NCBI GenBank assembly: GCA_013289955.1
Contig: JABCYZ010000022.1
Location: 1 to 64,000 of the forward strand
Direction of reading: 5' to 3'
DNA from: Acidobacteriota bacterium
GTDB lineage: Bacteria; Acidobacteriota; Terriglobia; Acidiferrales; UBA7541
Length of the DNA stretch: 64,000 bases
Shown: positions 44,333 through 53,106 of the stretch, in pieces
Layout of the letters: the number at the start of each line of letters is the position of its first letter
Numbering within the stretch: position 1 is the stretch's first letter
The notes under the pieces: generated by a model
The model's input: the letters and a program-made list of their open reading frames with translations, nothing else
What the model was told of the DNA's origin: nothing
Database searches by the model: none
Program-made: the position numbers and the translations under genes

Positions 44333-44396
44333 TTGGTCTCGGTCCCGAAGACGGCCGGCTTTGTGTGTGTTCCTGGAAAGCGGGAGGCGTCGCGGA

Positions 44397-47300
44397 ATGG
44401 CCAAGTCATCAGCTGGAGTTTTTTTCTTCTTCGTGGCATCGTGCCTTTGTTGTCTCGGGCTTCCCCCGGATGCCTTCCCGCAGCAGACTCTCGGCGGCAT
44501 TACCGGCACGGTCATGGACTCCTCCGGCGGAGTTCTCGCCGATGCCTCCGTCACCGTCGTCTCGGACAGCACGCAGCTCACCCGCACTCAAAAAACCACC
44601 AGCGTCGGCAGCTACGATTTTGTAAACCTTCCCATTGGCTCCTACACGCTCACCTTCTCCCACGATGGCTTCGAAACCCAAAGAATCCCGTCTATCGTCG
44701 TGCAAGCCGATCGCACGGCCACCGTCAACGCTGTCCTCAAAGTTGGGCAGGTCGGCACGACCGTCACCGTCGAGGCCACCCCGCTCCTGAACGCCGTGGA
44801 CACCACCAACGGCTACATTCTCGAAAAAGCCCAGCTCGAGTCCATTCCGCTTCCCACCGGCAGCTTTACCGGCATCGCCATCCTTTCTCCCGGCGTCAAT
44901 GCCGAACTCTCGAGCGGCTCCGGCGTCAACGCCGGCTTGGGTAATCTTCCCATCTGGGCCAACGGCCAGCGCGACACGAGCAACACTTTCCTGCTCAACG
45001 GCGTCGATGCCAGCAATCTCTTCAACGGCAAAAGCACCAGCCAGGTCGCCAGCGCCCGCATCGTCAACAATACCGGCATCGGCGGCGCCGCCAGCATCTC
45101 CAGCACCACCGCCGAGCCTCTCCAAAGCACCGCTTCTCCCTATCTCGCCATCGGCCAGGCTCTTCCCACTCCGGCTTCTGAAACCATCGAAGAATTTCGC
45201 GTGAACACTTCGATGTACGACGCCCAGCAAGGTTCGACCAGCGGTGCGCACATTGATATGAGCACCGCCTCCGGCACCAACACTCTCCATGGCAGCGCTT
45301 ATCTCTATCGCGCCTCGGACGCCCTCAACGCCGCTCCCTTCTTCTACAATGCCGATCCCAATATTCCCTCGAGCGACAAAGTGCCCGGCCTTCACAATTA
45401 CACGGCTGGCGGCACCGTCGGAGGTCCGATCCTCAAGAACAAGCTCTTCGGCTTTCTCTCCTACCAGCATGTCGAGAAATCCGACGCCGAAATCGGCAGC
45501 TCCCGCGTTTCCGTTCCTCCCGGCCTCACCGGCGATCGCAGCCCGGCCGCTTTGGCCGCCCTCGTTAACGGCAACTTTCCCGATTCCGCCACGGTTAATC
45601 CCGTCATCGGCACGGCCCCCGGCGACATCAGCCCGATCGCCTATGGCCTCCTCAATTACAAACTCCCCAACGGCCAATTCCTCTTCCCCAGCGCCAACAG
45701 CTTCGTCCCCACCATCAGTTTCCCCGAAAACACCTTCACGCCCGGCACCGCCTACTTCAAGGCCGATCAAGCCGTCTCCGATCTCGACTGGATGGCTACT
45801 TCCAAAGACACCGTCGCTCTCAAGTATTACTACCAGCACGATCCGAGCATCGCTCCCTACGCCTACTCCGGCTCCCCCGGCTTCACGCAGAATCTCGACG
45901 CTGGCAGCCAGGTCGCCTCCATCACCAACACCCAGGTCCTCAAACCCAATCTCAGCGTTGTCGAAGTCTTCGGCTTCCTTCGTGAAAAGATCTACAGCAC
46001 CCTCCAGCAGCCCTTCACCCCTCAGCAATTCGGCTCCTATGTTCAGCAGCTTACCGGCGCCTCCGTCTCCGATTCCACCATCAACACTTTCGGGTCTTCC
46101 TTTTTCCCCGGCATCTCCATCGTCGACAACTACGGCAACTCCGCTCCCTACAATGAAAACTTTGTCTTCAACGCCGCCACCAACATCGGCAGCGGCGCGG
46201 CTTCCCAGGGCGCCTGGACCGGCGTCTTCCAAAATCGCTTCATGCCCAGCGCCAACGCCATCTGGACTTTCGGCAAACACACCATCACTTTCGGCGGCAA
46301 CTTCGCCTACACCCAGCTGAACACCCGCGATGAACGCACTGACAAGGGCACTATCGGTTTCGCCGACTTCTCTCAATTCCTTCAGGGCCTGGTCGTCCCC
46401 TATACGCCCGACGGCTTCATAACCACCGCCTATCTCCAGGGCGACGCCAACCGCTACTACCGCTCCAAGGAAACCGGCCTCTTTCTTCAGGACAAATATC
46501 AAATCTTCCCGAACCTCAGTCTGACCGCCGGCCTCCGCTTCGACGACCACGGCGGCCTCACCGAAAAATACGGCCGCCTCTACAATTTCAATCCTGCCGA
46601 ATACGACTACGACGATGCCACTGACACCATCGTCAACACCGGCTTCCTCATCGCCGGCAATAACAAGCTCTTCCCCACGAAAGGCGTCAGCGATTCCACG
46701 CTCACCGGCCGCCAGTGGGGTCTCGGCCCGCGCCTCGGCCTCGCCTGGAGTCCCAAAAAGTTCAACAACAAAATCGTCGTCCGCGCCGGTTGGGGCATGT
46801 ACTACGACCGCGGCGAACTCTTCACCTATCTCTCCCCCGGCTTTGCCGCAGGCGTCATTGCCGGAGGTCCTTTCGGCGTCAACCAGGCCCCACCCTTCGT
46901 CAATTCCCAGGTCTGCAGCAGCATCGGCACCTTCTACCAGGGATTCATACCCACCTGCGATCCCGCGCAGCCAACCGGTGGCTCGTTCTCGAATCCCTGG
47001 GGAGCAGCTCTCCAGGCTCCTCCCACCGGCAATCCCGCCAGCATCGTCCTTCCCAACGCCGCCGCGATCGAAAATGGCGCTCAGCTCTTCTCCTTTGCCG
47101 ATTACAACCGAGCCAACAAGCTCCCCTACACCCTCAACCAGACGCTCGACATCCAGTGGCAGCCCAGGAAAGATCTAGCTATCACGATCGGCTATGTTGG
47201 CAACTTCGGCCGCCACGAAGTCATCCCCGTGCCCTTCAACCAGGCCGGCATCGCCACTCCCACCCATCCCATTCACGGCCAAACCTACACCTACGGCTAC

Positions 47301-48365
47301 ACCGTAGAAGCGCCCCCGGGCTGCAATCCCACTCTGGACCCAGCCGCCTGCGCCTACACTTCCACTTGCAACGCAAGTGGCGCCACTTCCGGCTGCTTAC
47401 CCATGGGCCTTCCCGACGGCACGAGCATGATGGAGAACTATGAAGGCGGCAACATCGACCTCCGCGTCCCCTACATCGGCTATTCTTCCGAATCCGAGTC
47501 CTACACCGCCGCTGGCATTTCCGCCTACAATGCGCTCCAAGCCCACGTCGAAAAACGCATCAGTCACGGACTCCAGGTTGGCTTCTCCTACACCTTCTCC
47601 CACGCCACCGACGAACAAAGTGCCATGGGCCTCTTCTACAACGGCAACAATGCCACGGACCTCCGCAGCGGCTACGGTCTCTCCGATTTCGACCGCAAGC
47701 ACGTTATCAACTTCACCTATCTCTACGAGCTTCCGAAGTTCTTCGAACTGACTTCCATGCGCGGCCGCTTTGCCGACGGCTGGGCTATCTCAGGCCTTGC
47801 CATCATCCAAAGTGGCCAGCCCTACAGCGTCATCGACTATTCGGGCGCCGTCGGCAGCCTTTACTACGGCACGAGCGACGGCATCACCAACCCCATCGTC
47901 CCCCTCGCTCCCGGCTGCACGCCTTCAAACGCCTACACCGGCGCCAGCGGCACCGTTCCCGGCCTCCCAGCCCTCAATCCCAATTGCTTCACGGTCCCGC
48001 TTCTCGCCCCGGGAGATCTCGGCGGCGCCATTCCGGCCGGCGACACGTTTGAAACTACCTACACCACTGGCCAGCGCAACATCTTCCGCCAGCCCTGGCA
48101 GCGCCGCACCGATCTCTCCGTCATTAAAATGACCCAGCTGACCGAGCGCGTCTCCCTAAGATTCACTTTCGAAGTTTTCAACCTAACCAACACCCCGAGC
48201 TTCGATATTCCCATCGACGACGTTACTCAAAACCTTAACTTCAACGATTTCCCCGTCTATGGCTCCCAGCTCTATTCCTCCCCCACCCTGAGCGGCATCG
48301 GCATCGTCAACAAGACCATAGGCAGCCCCCGCCAAATCCAAATGTCCCTAAAATTCAGCTTCTAA
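44397..48365 (+). CDS. Second Oar-type TonB-dependent receptor
   Basis: A 1322-residue outer-membrane protein. It has a signal peptide (GVFFFFVASCLCCLGLPPDAFPQ) and a CarboxypepD_reg sandwich (GGITGTVMDSSGGVLADASVTVV). The plug (LESIPLPTGSFTGIAILSPGVNAELSSGSGVNAGLG; FLLNGVDASNLFNGK) is followed by a large barrel ending in IQMSLKFSF. Compared with the first receptor (28197) it is about 150 residues longer, mostly in cysteine-containing surface loops (GCNPTLDPAACAYTSTCNAS). Ligand unknown; import of oligosaccharide or peptide is the usual role. The start is the ATG at 44397 behind GGGAGG; a frame from 44301 adds an Arg-rich leader that would displace the signal peptide. The gene is monocistronic. 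Confidence 0.9.
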   Translation: MAKSSAGVFFFFVASCLCCLGLPPDAFPQQTLGGITGTVMDSSGGVLADASVTVVSDSTQLTRTQKTTSVGSYDFVNLPIGSYTLTFSHDGFETQRIPSIVVQADRTATVNAVLKVGQVGTTVTVEATPLLNAVDTTNGYILEKAQLESIPLPTGSFTGIAILSPGVNAELSSGSGVNAGLGNLPIWANGQRDTSNTFLLNGVDASNLFNGKSTSQVASARIVNNTGIGGAASISSTTAEPLQSTASPYLAIGQALPTPASETIEEFRVNTSMYDAQQGSTSGAHIDMSTASGTNTLHGSAYLYRASDALNAAPFFYNADPNIPSSDKVPGLHNYTAGGTVGGPILKNKLFGFLSYQHVEKSDAEIGSSRVSVPPGLTGDRSPAALAALVNGNFPDSATVNPVIGTAPGDISPIAYGLLNYKLPNGQFLFPSANSFVPTISFPENTFTPGTAYFKADQAVSDLDWMATSKDTVALKYYYQHDPSIAPYAYSGSPGFTQNLDAGSQVASITNTQVLKPNLSVVEVFGFLREKIYSTLQQPFTPQQFGSYVQQLTGASVSDSTINTFGSSFFPGISIVDNYGNSAPYNENFVFNAATNIGSGAASQGAWTGVFQNRFMPSANAIWTFGKHTITFGGNFAYTQLNTRDERTDKGTIGFADFSQFLQGLVVPYTPDGFITTAYLQGDANRYYRSKETGLFLQDKYQIFPNLSLTAGLRFDDHGGLTEKYGRLYNFNPAEYDYDDATDTIVNTGFLIAGNNKLFPTKGVSDSTLTGRQWGLGPRLGLAWSPKKFNNKIVVRAGWGMYYDRGELFTYLSPGFAAGVIAGGPFGVNQAPPFVNSQVCSSIGTFYQGFIPTCDPAQPTGGSFSNPWGAALQAPPTGNPASIVLPNAAAIENGAQLFSFADYNRANKLPYTLNQTLDIQWQPRKDLAITIGYVGNFGRHEVIPVPFNQAGIATPTHPIHGQTYTYGYTVEAPPGCNPTLDPAACAYTSTCNASGATSGCLPMGLPDGTSMMENYEGGNIDLRVPYIGYSSESESYTAAGISAYNALQAHVEKRISHGLQVGFSYTFSHATDEQSAMGLFYNGNNATDLRSGYGLSDFDRKHVINFTYLYELPKFFELTSMRGRFADGWAISGLAIIQSGQPYSVIDYSGAVGSLYYGTSDGITNPIVPLAPGCTPSNAYTGASGTVPGLPALNPNCFTVPLLAPGDLGGAIPAGDTFETTYTTGQRNIFRQPWQRRTDLSVIKMTQLTERVSLRFTFEVFNLTNTPSFDIPIDDVTQNLNFNDFPVYGSQLYSSPTLSGIGIVNKTIGSPRQIQMSLKFSF

Positions 48366-48373
48366 CCTCGACT

Positions 48374-48399
48374 CTCCACTGTGATGGGTGGGGCTTTTT
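48374..48399 (+). terminator. Weak terminator after the second TonB receptor
   Basis: CTCCACT (48374-48380) can pair with GGTGGGG-type bases 48387-48393, including two G-T pairs, followed by CTTTTT. It starts 9 bp past the receptor stop codon. The stem is short, so this is tentative. Confidence 0.4.
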
Positions 48400-48727
48400 G
48401 GAGGTTCGGCCGATGGTGGCCTAAACGGCGAGCGGAAAATCGAGTGCCAGTTGGCCGTCATCGAGACCGCCCAAGATCAGTAGAGCTTTAAATTCGAGAC
48501 GAGGAAAGAACGGAAGAGCCGAGAAAAAATACTGCACAGCCCGTCGAAGACAGAAGTGCTGTCCTTTTCGTTGGTTCTTACCACTTGAGGCGTTTTTCCG
48601 CACGCTCTCGCCCATCGCTCGCGGTAATCCCGCTCGCGGGACGCTCGAGTCAAAATTCGACCCTCACAAGGGCAAGAATGCGGAAATCCGACCCTCGCGC
48701 TTCGCGCAGCAAAGGAAGGGTTACTCT
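48400..48727. other. Intergenic region, no gene seen
   Basis: About 330 bp between the second TonB receptor (plus) and the basic-protein gene (minus). A long minus-strand frame crosses it but is a shadow of the basic-protein gene with no protein-like composition here. Several short GC-rich inverted repeats occur (for instance around GCTCGCGG/CCGCGAGC near 48615-48650), but I cannot assign a function. Confidence 0.4.
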
Positions 48728-49036
48728 TTATTTGCGGCGAGTGGCTCGCCGGGCGGAGGAACTCGCTCGACGCAACCCGCTCCGGGTGGCTTTCGCGACC
48801 TTGCTTCTCTTCAGACTTACAGCCGCAGTCTTCCGAGTCTTCCGGACCGCTCTTTTGGTTCTTCGTCCAAGCCTCTTGGCTTCCCGTTCCACAACATGAA
48901 CCGCGCTCGTTCGGCTCAGAGCCTTCTGTGCCGCATTGGCCTTCGCTGCGATCGTTCCGAGGGCCGATCCGATCGACTCCGCCAAACTCGTCAGTAGTGC
49001 CGCATCCTTTGCGCGGCTTCGTGTGCGTGCTTTCAT
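48728..49036 (-). CDS. Small highly basic, Lys/Arg/Ala-rich protein
   Basis: A 102-residue protein dominated by Arg, Lys, Ala and Ser, for example RLGRRTKRAVRKTRKTAAVSLKRSKVAKATRSGLRR. The N-terminal part, AALLTSLAESIGSALGTIAAKANAAQKAL, can form an amphipathic helix. The composition resembles histone H1-like or nucleoid-associated tails and some cell-envelope stress proteins; no enzymatic motif is present. The ATG at 49036 has GGAG at 7-nt spacing. It is the last gene of a minus-strand stress-type block. Confidence 0.6.
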   Translation of the reverse strand: MKARTRSRAKDAALLTSLAESIGSALGTIAAKANAAQKALSRTSAVHVVEREAKRLGRRTKRAVRKTRKTAAVSLKRSKVAKATRSGLRRASSSARRATRRK

Positions 49037-49128
49037 ATCTTGGCTCCGTTCCGATCTCTGGATGCCCTGTTTGCTGGAACAGGGGTCGTGCGGCATTGCT
49101 TTCTATCTTGATTCGCTTCGCGTAAAGG

Positions 49129-49398
49129 TTATGCCTTCTTGGCCTGCTTGTACGCGTTGTCGCCTGCGTCCATCGCGTCCTGCACCTGATCTTTTGCCAT
49201 ATCCACAACCTTTTGTGCTCGCCGCTTCAAATCCCTGCCAGTTCTGCGAACCTGATGGGCGCCTTCATTCACGCCGTCAACAATGTCCTCCCGCAATTCT
49301 TCGCCGGATTTGGGCGCAAAGAGTAAAGCAACTGCCGCTCCTATTCCTGCACCCACAGCAAAACTGGCTATCGCTCCTGGAATCTGTTTTCTGTTCAT
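49129..49398 (-). CDS. YtxH-domain envelope protein
   Basis: An 89-residue protein with one glycine-rich membrane segment (GAIASFAVGAGIGAAVALLFAPKSGEELREDI), the YtxH signature with its conserved APKSGEE turn. A charged, probably coiled-coil tail rich in Lys, Asp and Gln follows. YtxH proteins are general-stress proteins of unknown mechanism. The ATG at 49398 is preceded by AAGGG at about 7 nt, so the frame extension to 49428 was not used. It sits between the basic-protein gene and the YflT-like gene in the same orientation. Confidence 0.8.
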   Translation of the reverse strand: MNRKQIPGAIASFAVGAGIGAAVALLFAPKSGEELREDIVDGVNEGAHQVRRTGRDLKRRAQKVVDMAKDQVQDAMDAGDNAYKQAKKA

Positions 49399-49489
49399 CG
49401 TCAATCCCTTTCCAACGATCCTTTTCACTCTTCAAAATTGTTCTAGAAAAAAGGAGGAAGCCGATGTCGACTTCCTCCCGATTGGTTGA

Positions 49490-50047
49490 CTACGAAGTAC
49501 GCGCGGCTTTGGCGTCGCGATCCACCGAAGCTTCTCCGGTCGACGTAACATCTTCCGCGCCCGTCGCTTTCAGAACATCCTTGGCGCGTTTGATTTCGTT
49601 CGACGTGTCGCAATGGACAGAGAGGAGAATTCCGCCGTGCTGCAGGCGGCCTTCGTAACGCTTCGCTTCGAATTCAGGAATTCCCGAACCGATGAGAGCG
49701 CCAGTAACCCCTCCCACTGCTCCGCCAACGCCCAGCCCCGCAAGTCCTGCCATGATCGGGCCTGCGGCAATGAAAGGCCCAAGGCCAGGGATCGCAAGCA
49801 AGCCGACGCCCGCCAGCACGCCAAGCGTGCCGCCAATCACTCCTCCTGCTGTGACGCCTGCTGTCGTACCTTCAGGCGCTTTCGTGGCTTTCTCCGTTCC
49901 CATCTCCTTCGTTCCTGCAAGATTTTCCGGCAGGAGCACCGAAATATCCGGAGAAGGGAAGCCCGCCCGTACAAGCGCGTCTACGCCGTTTTCAACTCCC
50001 ATGCGAGTGGAATAAATTCCAAACACGCCTACTTTTTTTCCTGACAT
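49490..50047 (-). CDS. YflT/general-stress-type protein with glycine-rich central hydrophobic region
   Basis: A 185-residue protein. The N-terminal alpha/beta part (KVGVFGIYSTRMGVENGVDALVRAGFPSPDISVLLPEN) matches the heat-induced stress protein YflT pattern. A long Gly/Ala-rich hydrophobic centre follows (AGVTAGGVIGGTLGVLAGVGLLAIPGLGPFIAAGPIMAGLAG, about residues 63-115), and the C-terminus returns to a small fold (YEGRLQHGGILLSVHCDTSNEIKRAKDVLKATGAEDV). Such proteins appear in stress regulons; mechanism unknown. AAGGAG lies 7-8 nt before the ATG. Confidence 0.78.
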   Translation of the reverse strand: MSGKKVGVFGIYSTRMGVENGVDALVRAGFPSPDISVLLPENLAGTKEMGTEKATKAPEGTTAGVTAGGVIGGTLGVLAGVGLLAIPGLGPFIAAGPIMAGLAGLGVGGAVGGVTGALIGSGIPEFEAKRYEGRLQHGGILLSVHCDTSNEIKRAKDVLKATGAEDVTSTGEASVDRDAKAARTS

Positions 50048-50102
50048 TTGTATTTCTCCTTTTCGATCTAACTTTTACGTTCACGGACTGTCTGCGTCTA
50101 CT

Positions 50103-50507
50103 TTATTTGGGCGGCGCAATTTCAAGCTGATCGCTTACATTCCCTTGTCCCGCCACGGCCACGGCTTTGGCTTCGATGTTGTTCTTCTCGTCCTCGGACC
50201 GCACTGGCCCGCGGAGAGTCACTTTGCCGTCTTGTGAAATGATTTTGATGTTGTGCGCATAGGTCGAAAGGGTAGTGTCCTCATGAATTGCCTTTCGAAT
50301 CTTCTGTGTCAGCGCGCGGTCCGCCGGATTCATCTTCTGCTGATCGGCGGTGGGGCTGGTTTGGTCCTTGTTTTGTTTGGTGTTATCCGGCGACGTCTGC
50401 TGAGGATCCTGGCGCCCCGGGGTTGGCGTAGCCAGGAGGGATGCGCAAAAAACGAGCGCTCCCACAGGCAAAAGCAATCGAGTCCATCGAATAGAACTTC
50501 CGCTCAT
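50103..50507 (-). CDS. Exported BON-domain protein
   Basis: A 134-residue protein with a signal peptide (LLLPVGALVFCASLLATPTPG), a Gln/Asp/Thr-rich linker, and a single BON domain (ADRALTQKIRKAIHEDTTLSTYAHNIKIISQDGKVTLRGPVRSE). BON domains, as in OsmY, bind membranes and protect the periplasm under osmotic or envelope stress. Two in-frame ATGs occur: the one at 50513 is only 2 nt from AAGGAG, whereas the ATG at 50507 has the usual 8-nt spacing and is preferred. It lies between the YflT-like and DUF892 genes. Confidence 0.85.
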   Translation of the reverse strand: MSGSSIRWTRLLLPVGALVFCASLLATPTPGRQDPQQTSPDNTKQNKDQTSPTADQQKMNPADRALTQKIRKAIHEDTTLSTYAHNIKIISQDGKVTLRGPVRSEDEKNNIEAKAVAVAGQGNVSDQLEIAPPK

Positions 50508-50556
50508 TTTCATTTCTCCTTTTCAAATGCACTGCTGGCACTTCTTGAAAATGCCG

Positions 50557-51102
50557 TTAGGCTTTGGCGGCCCTGGCTTTTTTTCCCGCTCCGTTTCCTT
50601 CTTCTTCTCTCTCTGTGTTGGCTGCCTGGCGGTTGACGCTGCTTGAAAGTTGCGTCAGCTTTTGGTTGGTCTCTTTTTCTTCCTCGAGCGTCTGCTTCAA
50701 TAGCTTCTCGGCTGCTTCTTCGCCAAGAATATTTGCAAACCCGCTCACGGCCCCGTAGGCGGCAATTTCATAGTGCTCCACTCGCTGGGCCGCAGAGATC
50801 AACCCGGCGTCCAGCTCTGCCGATGGAAGTTCTTCCCCGATCAGTTCGCCACCCTCCTTGATCAGCCCTTCCATGCCTACGCATTTCTTTCCCTTTGGGC
50901 TTTCTCGAAGAGTCTGGAATATCTCTTCCAACCGGGCTACGTGCCCCTTGGTTTGTTCCAGATGCTCTTCAAAACCTGCCCGCAGGTCGGGAGCCGTCGC
51001 GGCCCTGGCCATTTTGGGAAGGGCCTTCACCAACTGGTTTTCTGCGCTGAACAAATCCTTCAATTCCTCGATGTAAAGATGCCTCAAGCCATTCGTTTCC
51101 AT
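50557..51102 (-). CDS. DUF892 (YciE/YciF-type) ferritin-like protein
   Basis: A 181-residue four-helix-bundle protein: LRHLYIEELKDLFSAENQLVKALPKMARAA starts the fold, and acidic and histidine residues in FEEHLEQTKGHVARLEEIF and QRVEHYEIAAYGAVSGFA fit a di-metal site. The C-terminal about 25 residues are a Lys/Glu/Ala-rich tail. DUF892 proteins respond to osmotic and general stress, and some bind DNA or metals; the precise role is unknown. The start has AGGAG at 7 nt. It follows the AI-2E-type gene by about 145 bp and shares orientation with the stress block. Confidence 0.85.
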   Translation of the reverse strand: METNGLRHLYIEELKDLFSAENQLVKALPKMARAATAPDLRAGFEEHLEQTKGHVARLEEIFQTLRESPKGKKCVGMEGLIKEGGELIGEELPSAELDAGLISAAQRVEHYEIAAYGAVSGFANILGEEAAEKLLKQTLEEEKETNQKLTQLSSSVNRQAANTEREEEGNGAGKKARAAKA

Positions 51103-51246
51103 TTGGGGTCTCCTGCCAAAGCAAACTTCGCCTGGTCTCCGTAATTTCTGATGCGGAAATGCGCCGCACCTTCCATAAACAACTTCAGGTCCCGAGCAGC
51201 CATAAGGGGAAACAGGTAGGGAGCGAGCATTAAATCGTGTAGCGGT

Positions 51247-53106
51247 CTATAGGTGTCCGGCCTCGGAGGTAATTTTTTCCGGTTGAAAAGCGATGTGCTT
51301 CAGGATCTGCGGCAGCGTTGTGAACACCCCGGGGCCCCTGGTCAGTTTCAGGCGAATGGCCACCTTTTCAGGATCTCCCTCGAAATGCCAGAGACAAACG
51401 GCGATATACAAATCCGGCGACTGGGCCCGCAATCTTGCGTACAGCGCTCGCGCGTGGTCCACGGCAAACGGCGGCAGCGCCGAAATGCACACGACCGCCG
51501 GGTTTAGCTCCGCCACCTGGGCCAACATCTCCGCGACTGAGCCGATCGCTATGCTCTGCGCTCTGTGACCCTGTCGCTCGAGGAGTTGCGCCAGCAGCAT
51601 GGCCACAACGTCATCTGCATCGTCCCGAGCCGGCATGCAGAGCACCTCCAAACTGCCTGTTTCGTCGATCCCCCTTCGAAACGATTCGGACCGCTTTTCT
51701 CCTGTACTCTCTCCGCTCTCGGCAGGGGCGGTATCGGCCAGCTCCTCGATAATTTCCCGCGTGCTTTGATAGATGAAATTTTGCTTTTCTTCATCCAGTT
51801 CGTTTCGGTGCCGGTCCTGCTCGGCAAGACTCAACGCCGGTATCAGCACGGTGCTATAAAGTTCTTCGAGATTGTTCTCTTTGAGATGCAGCTCCAGGAC
51901 TTGCCTGGCCTCATTTTGATCCGTGGCCAAGAGCCGCTGATAATATTGTGCGTGCGGCGGCAGAACAGGCGCATCCCCCAAAAGCACATTCAGGAAACTC
52001 AGGCTTGGAACGTAGCGCCCCATCACGACCAGACAAACCGTCAGGGGGGTCGCCAGCACAAGCCCGGGAAATCCCCAGATCAGCGTCCAAAATACAGCCG
52101 CCACCAGGATCGCGAGTGGCCCAAGCCCGAGGTGTGCGCCGTATAGAAGCGGTTCAACGATATTCGCTACGGTCAACTCCAGAAGCAGGAAAAGTCCCGC
52201 GGTTGCGAGAGCGTGCTGCCATCCGGGGAAAACCGCAAGGGAAAGCAAAATAGGCATTGCTGCTGCCATTGGCGGCCCGATATAGGGCAGGAAGCGAAGA
52301 ACAGCGGCCGCCACGCCCCAAAGCGCGGAATTCGGAATACCAATCAGATGCAATGCCGTGAACACGATCAGCCCGTAACCTGAGTTAACGAGCAGTTGGA
52401 GAAGTAAATACCGGTTTATCCGCTGGGTCGCTTCGTCCAGCGCCTGGGTCATCATATTCAATCGCCCACCGCCCGCCAGCCGGATGAGCCGATTGCGCAA
52501 ATCTTCCCTGCCCGCAAGAATAAAAATGGTGAACAGGATCACCACTCCCGCGTTTCCGAGTGGACCCAGCAGGTCTTCGACGGATTCAAGCGGGTTACCG
52601 GGAGCAACGAGTTCCACGGCGATCGGTCGCGATTCTGTGGATCCGGGAGCCGCGGCTGTCCTTTTCGTTTCATTCCTGGACGGTACGGCCCCCGGACTCA
52701 CCGCAGTTATTTCCCTCGACAACTCTTTAACGGTGTCGGAAGCCTTGTGAATACTCTGGCTGCCGGGCCCTTTGAGCGAGCGGATCTTGTCTTCGAGCGT
52801 TTGCCTGTAGGAAGGCAGCTGGTCCGTCAAGTCGACGAATTGCTGGGAAGTTTTCCACCCGATCAGGCCCATCAAACCAACCAGTAGGACGATCACGAGA
52901 AAAATGGCAAGTGCGCGTGGCAGCCTGATTCTTTCAAGGAAGGCAACGGGCGCAGACAATACGAGCGAGAGAAGCAGAGCCAGCGCCAGGGGTATGAATA
53001 CGATTCGGGCAAAATAAAGTGTTGCGATCACCACCACTGCGGCAACAATTCCGAGAAGCCGCGAATTTACGGCCGATCCTGCTGCCCGTTTTAGAGATTT
53101 TTCCAT
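51247..53106 (-). CDS. AI-2E family transporter with C-terminal B12-domain-like extension
   Basis: A 619-residue protein. Residues 1-375 are an AI-2E/PerM-family membrane protein (eight or so helices, family motif PYIGPPMAAAMPILLSL at 274-290). Residues about 384-456 form a helical segment (YYQRLLATDQNEARQVLELHLKENNLEELYSTVLIPALSLAEQ) that resembles the four-helix cap of cobalamin-binding modules. After a charged linker, residues about 486-605 resemble the Rossmann-like B12 domain (SLEVLCMPARDDADDV ... VCISALPPF). The SxL element is present (SAL, 542-544), but the DxHxxG histidine is replaced (DDADDV, 495-500), so cobalamin ligation through histidine is unlikely. Family members export quorum signals or contribute to sodium/proton exchange. 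The extension suggests a sensory or regulatory role (inference). No strong ribosome site precedes the ATG at 53106. Confidence 0.85.
   Translation of the reverse strand: MEKSLKRAAGSAVNSRLLGIVAAVVVIATLYFARIVFIPLALALLLSLVLSAPVAFLERIRLPRALAIFLVIVLLVGLMGLIGWKTSQQFVDLTDQLPSYRQTLEDKIRSLKGPGSQSIHKASDTVKELSREITAVSPGAVPSRNETKRTAAAPGSTESRPIAVELVAPGNPLESVEDLLGPLGNAGVVILFTIFILAGREDLRNRLIRLAGGGRLNMMTQALDEATQRINRYLLLQLLVNSGYGLIVFTALHLIGIPNSALWGVAAAVLRFLPYIGPPMAAAMPILLSLAVFPGWQHALATAGLFLLLELTVANIVEPLLYGAHLGLGPLAILVAAVFWTLIWGFPGLVLATPLTVCLVVMGRYVPSLSFLNVLLGDAPVLPPHAQYYQRLLATDQNEARQVLELHLKENNLEELYSTVLIPALSLAEQDRHRNELDEEKQNFIYQSTREIIEELADTAPAESGESTGEKRSESFRRGIDETGSLEVLCMPARDDADDVVAMLLAQLLERQGHRAQSIAIGSVAEMLAQVAELNPAVVCISALPPFAVDHARALYARLRAQSPDLYIAVCLWHFEGDPEKVAIRLKLTRGPGVFTTLPQILKHIAFQPEKITSEAGHL

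Noticed and set aside
48477-49208. 243-codon minus-strand frame
   Set aside because: It overlaps the basic-protein gene in another frame and has a Ser/Arg/Glu composition with no domain; the 102-residue frame has a proper ribosome site.
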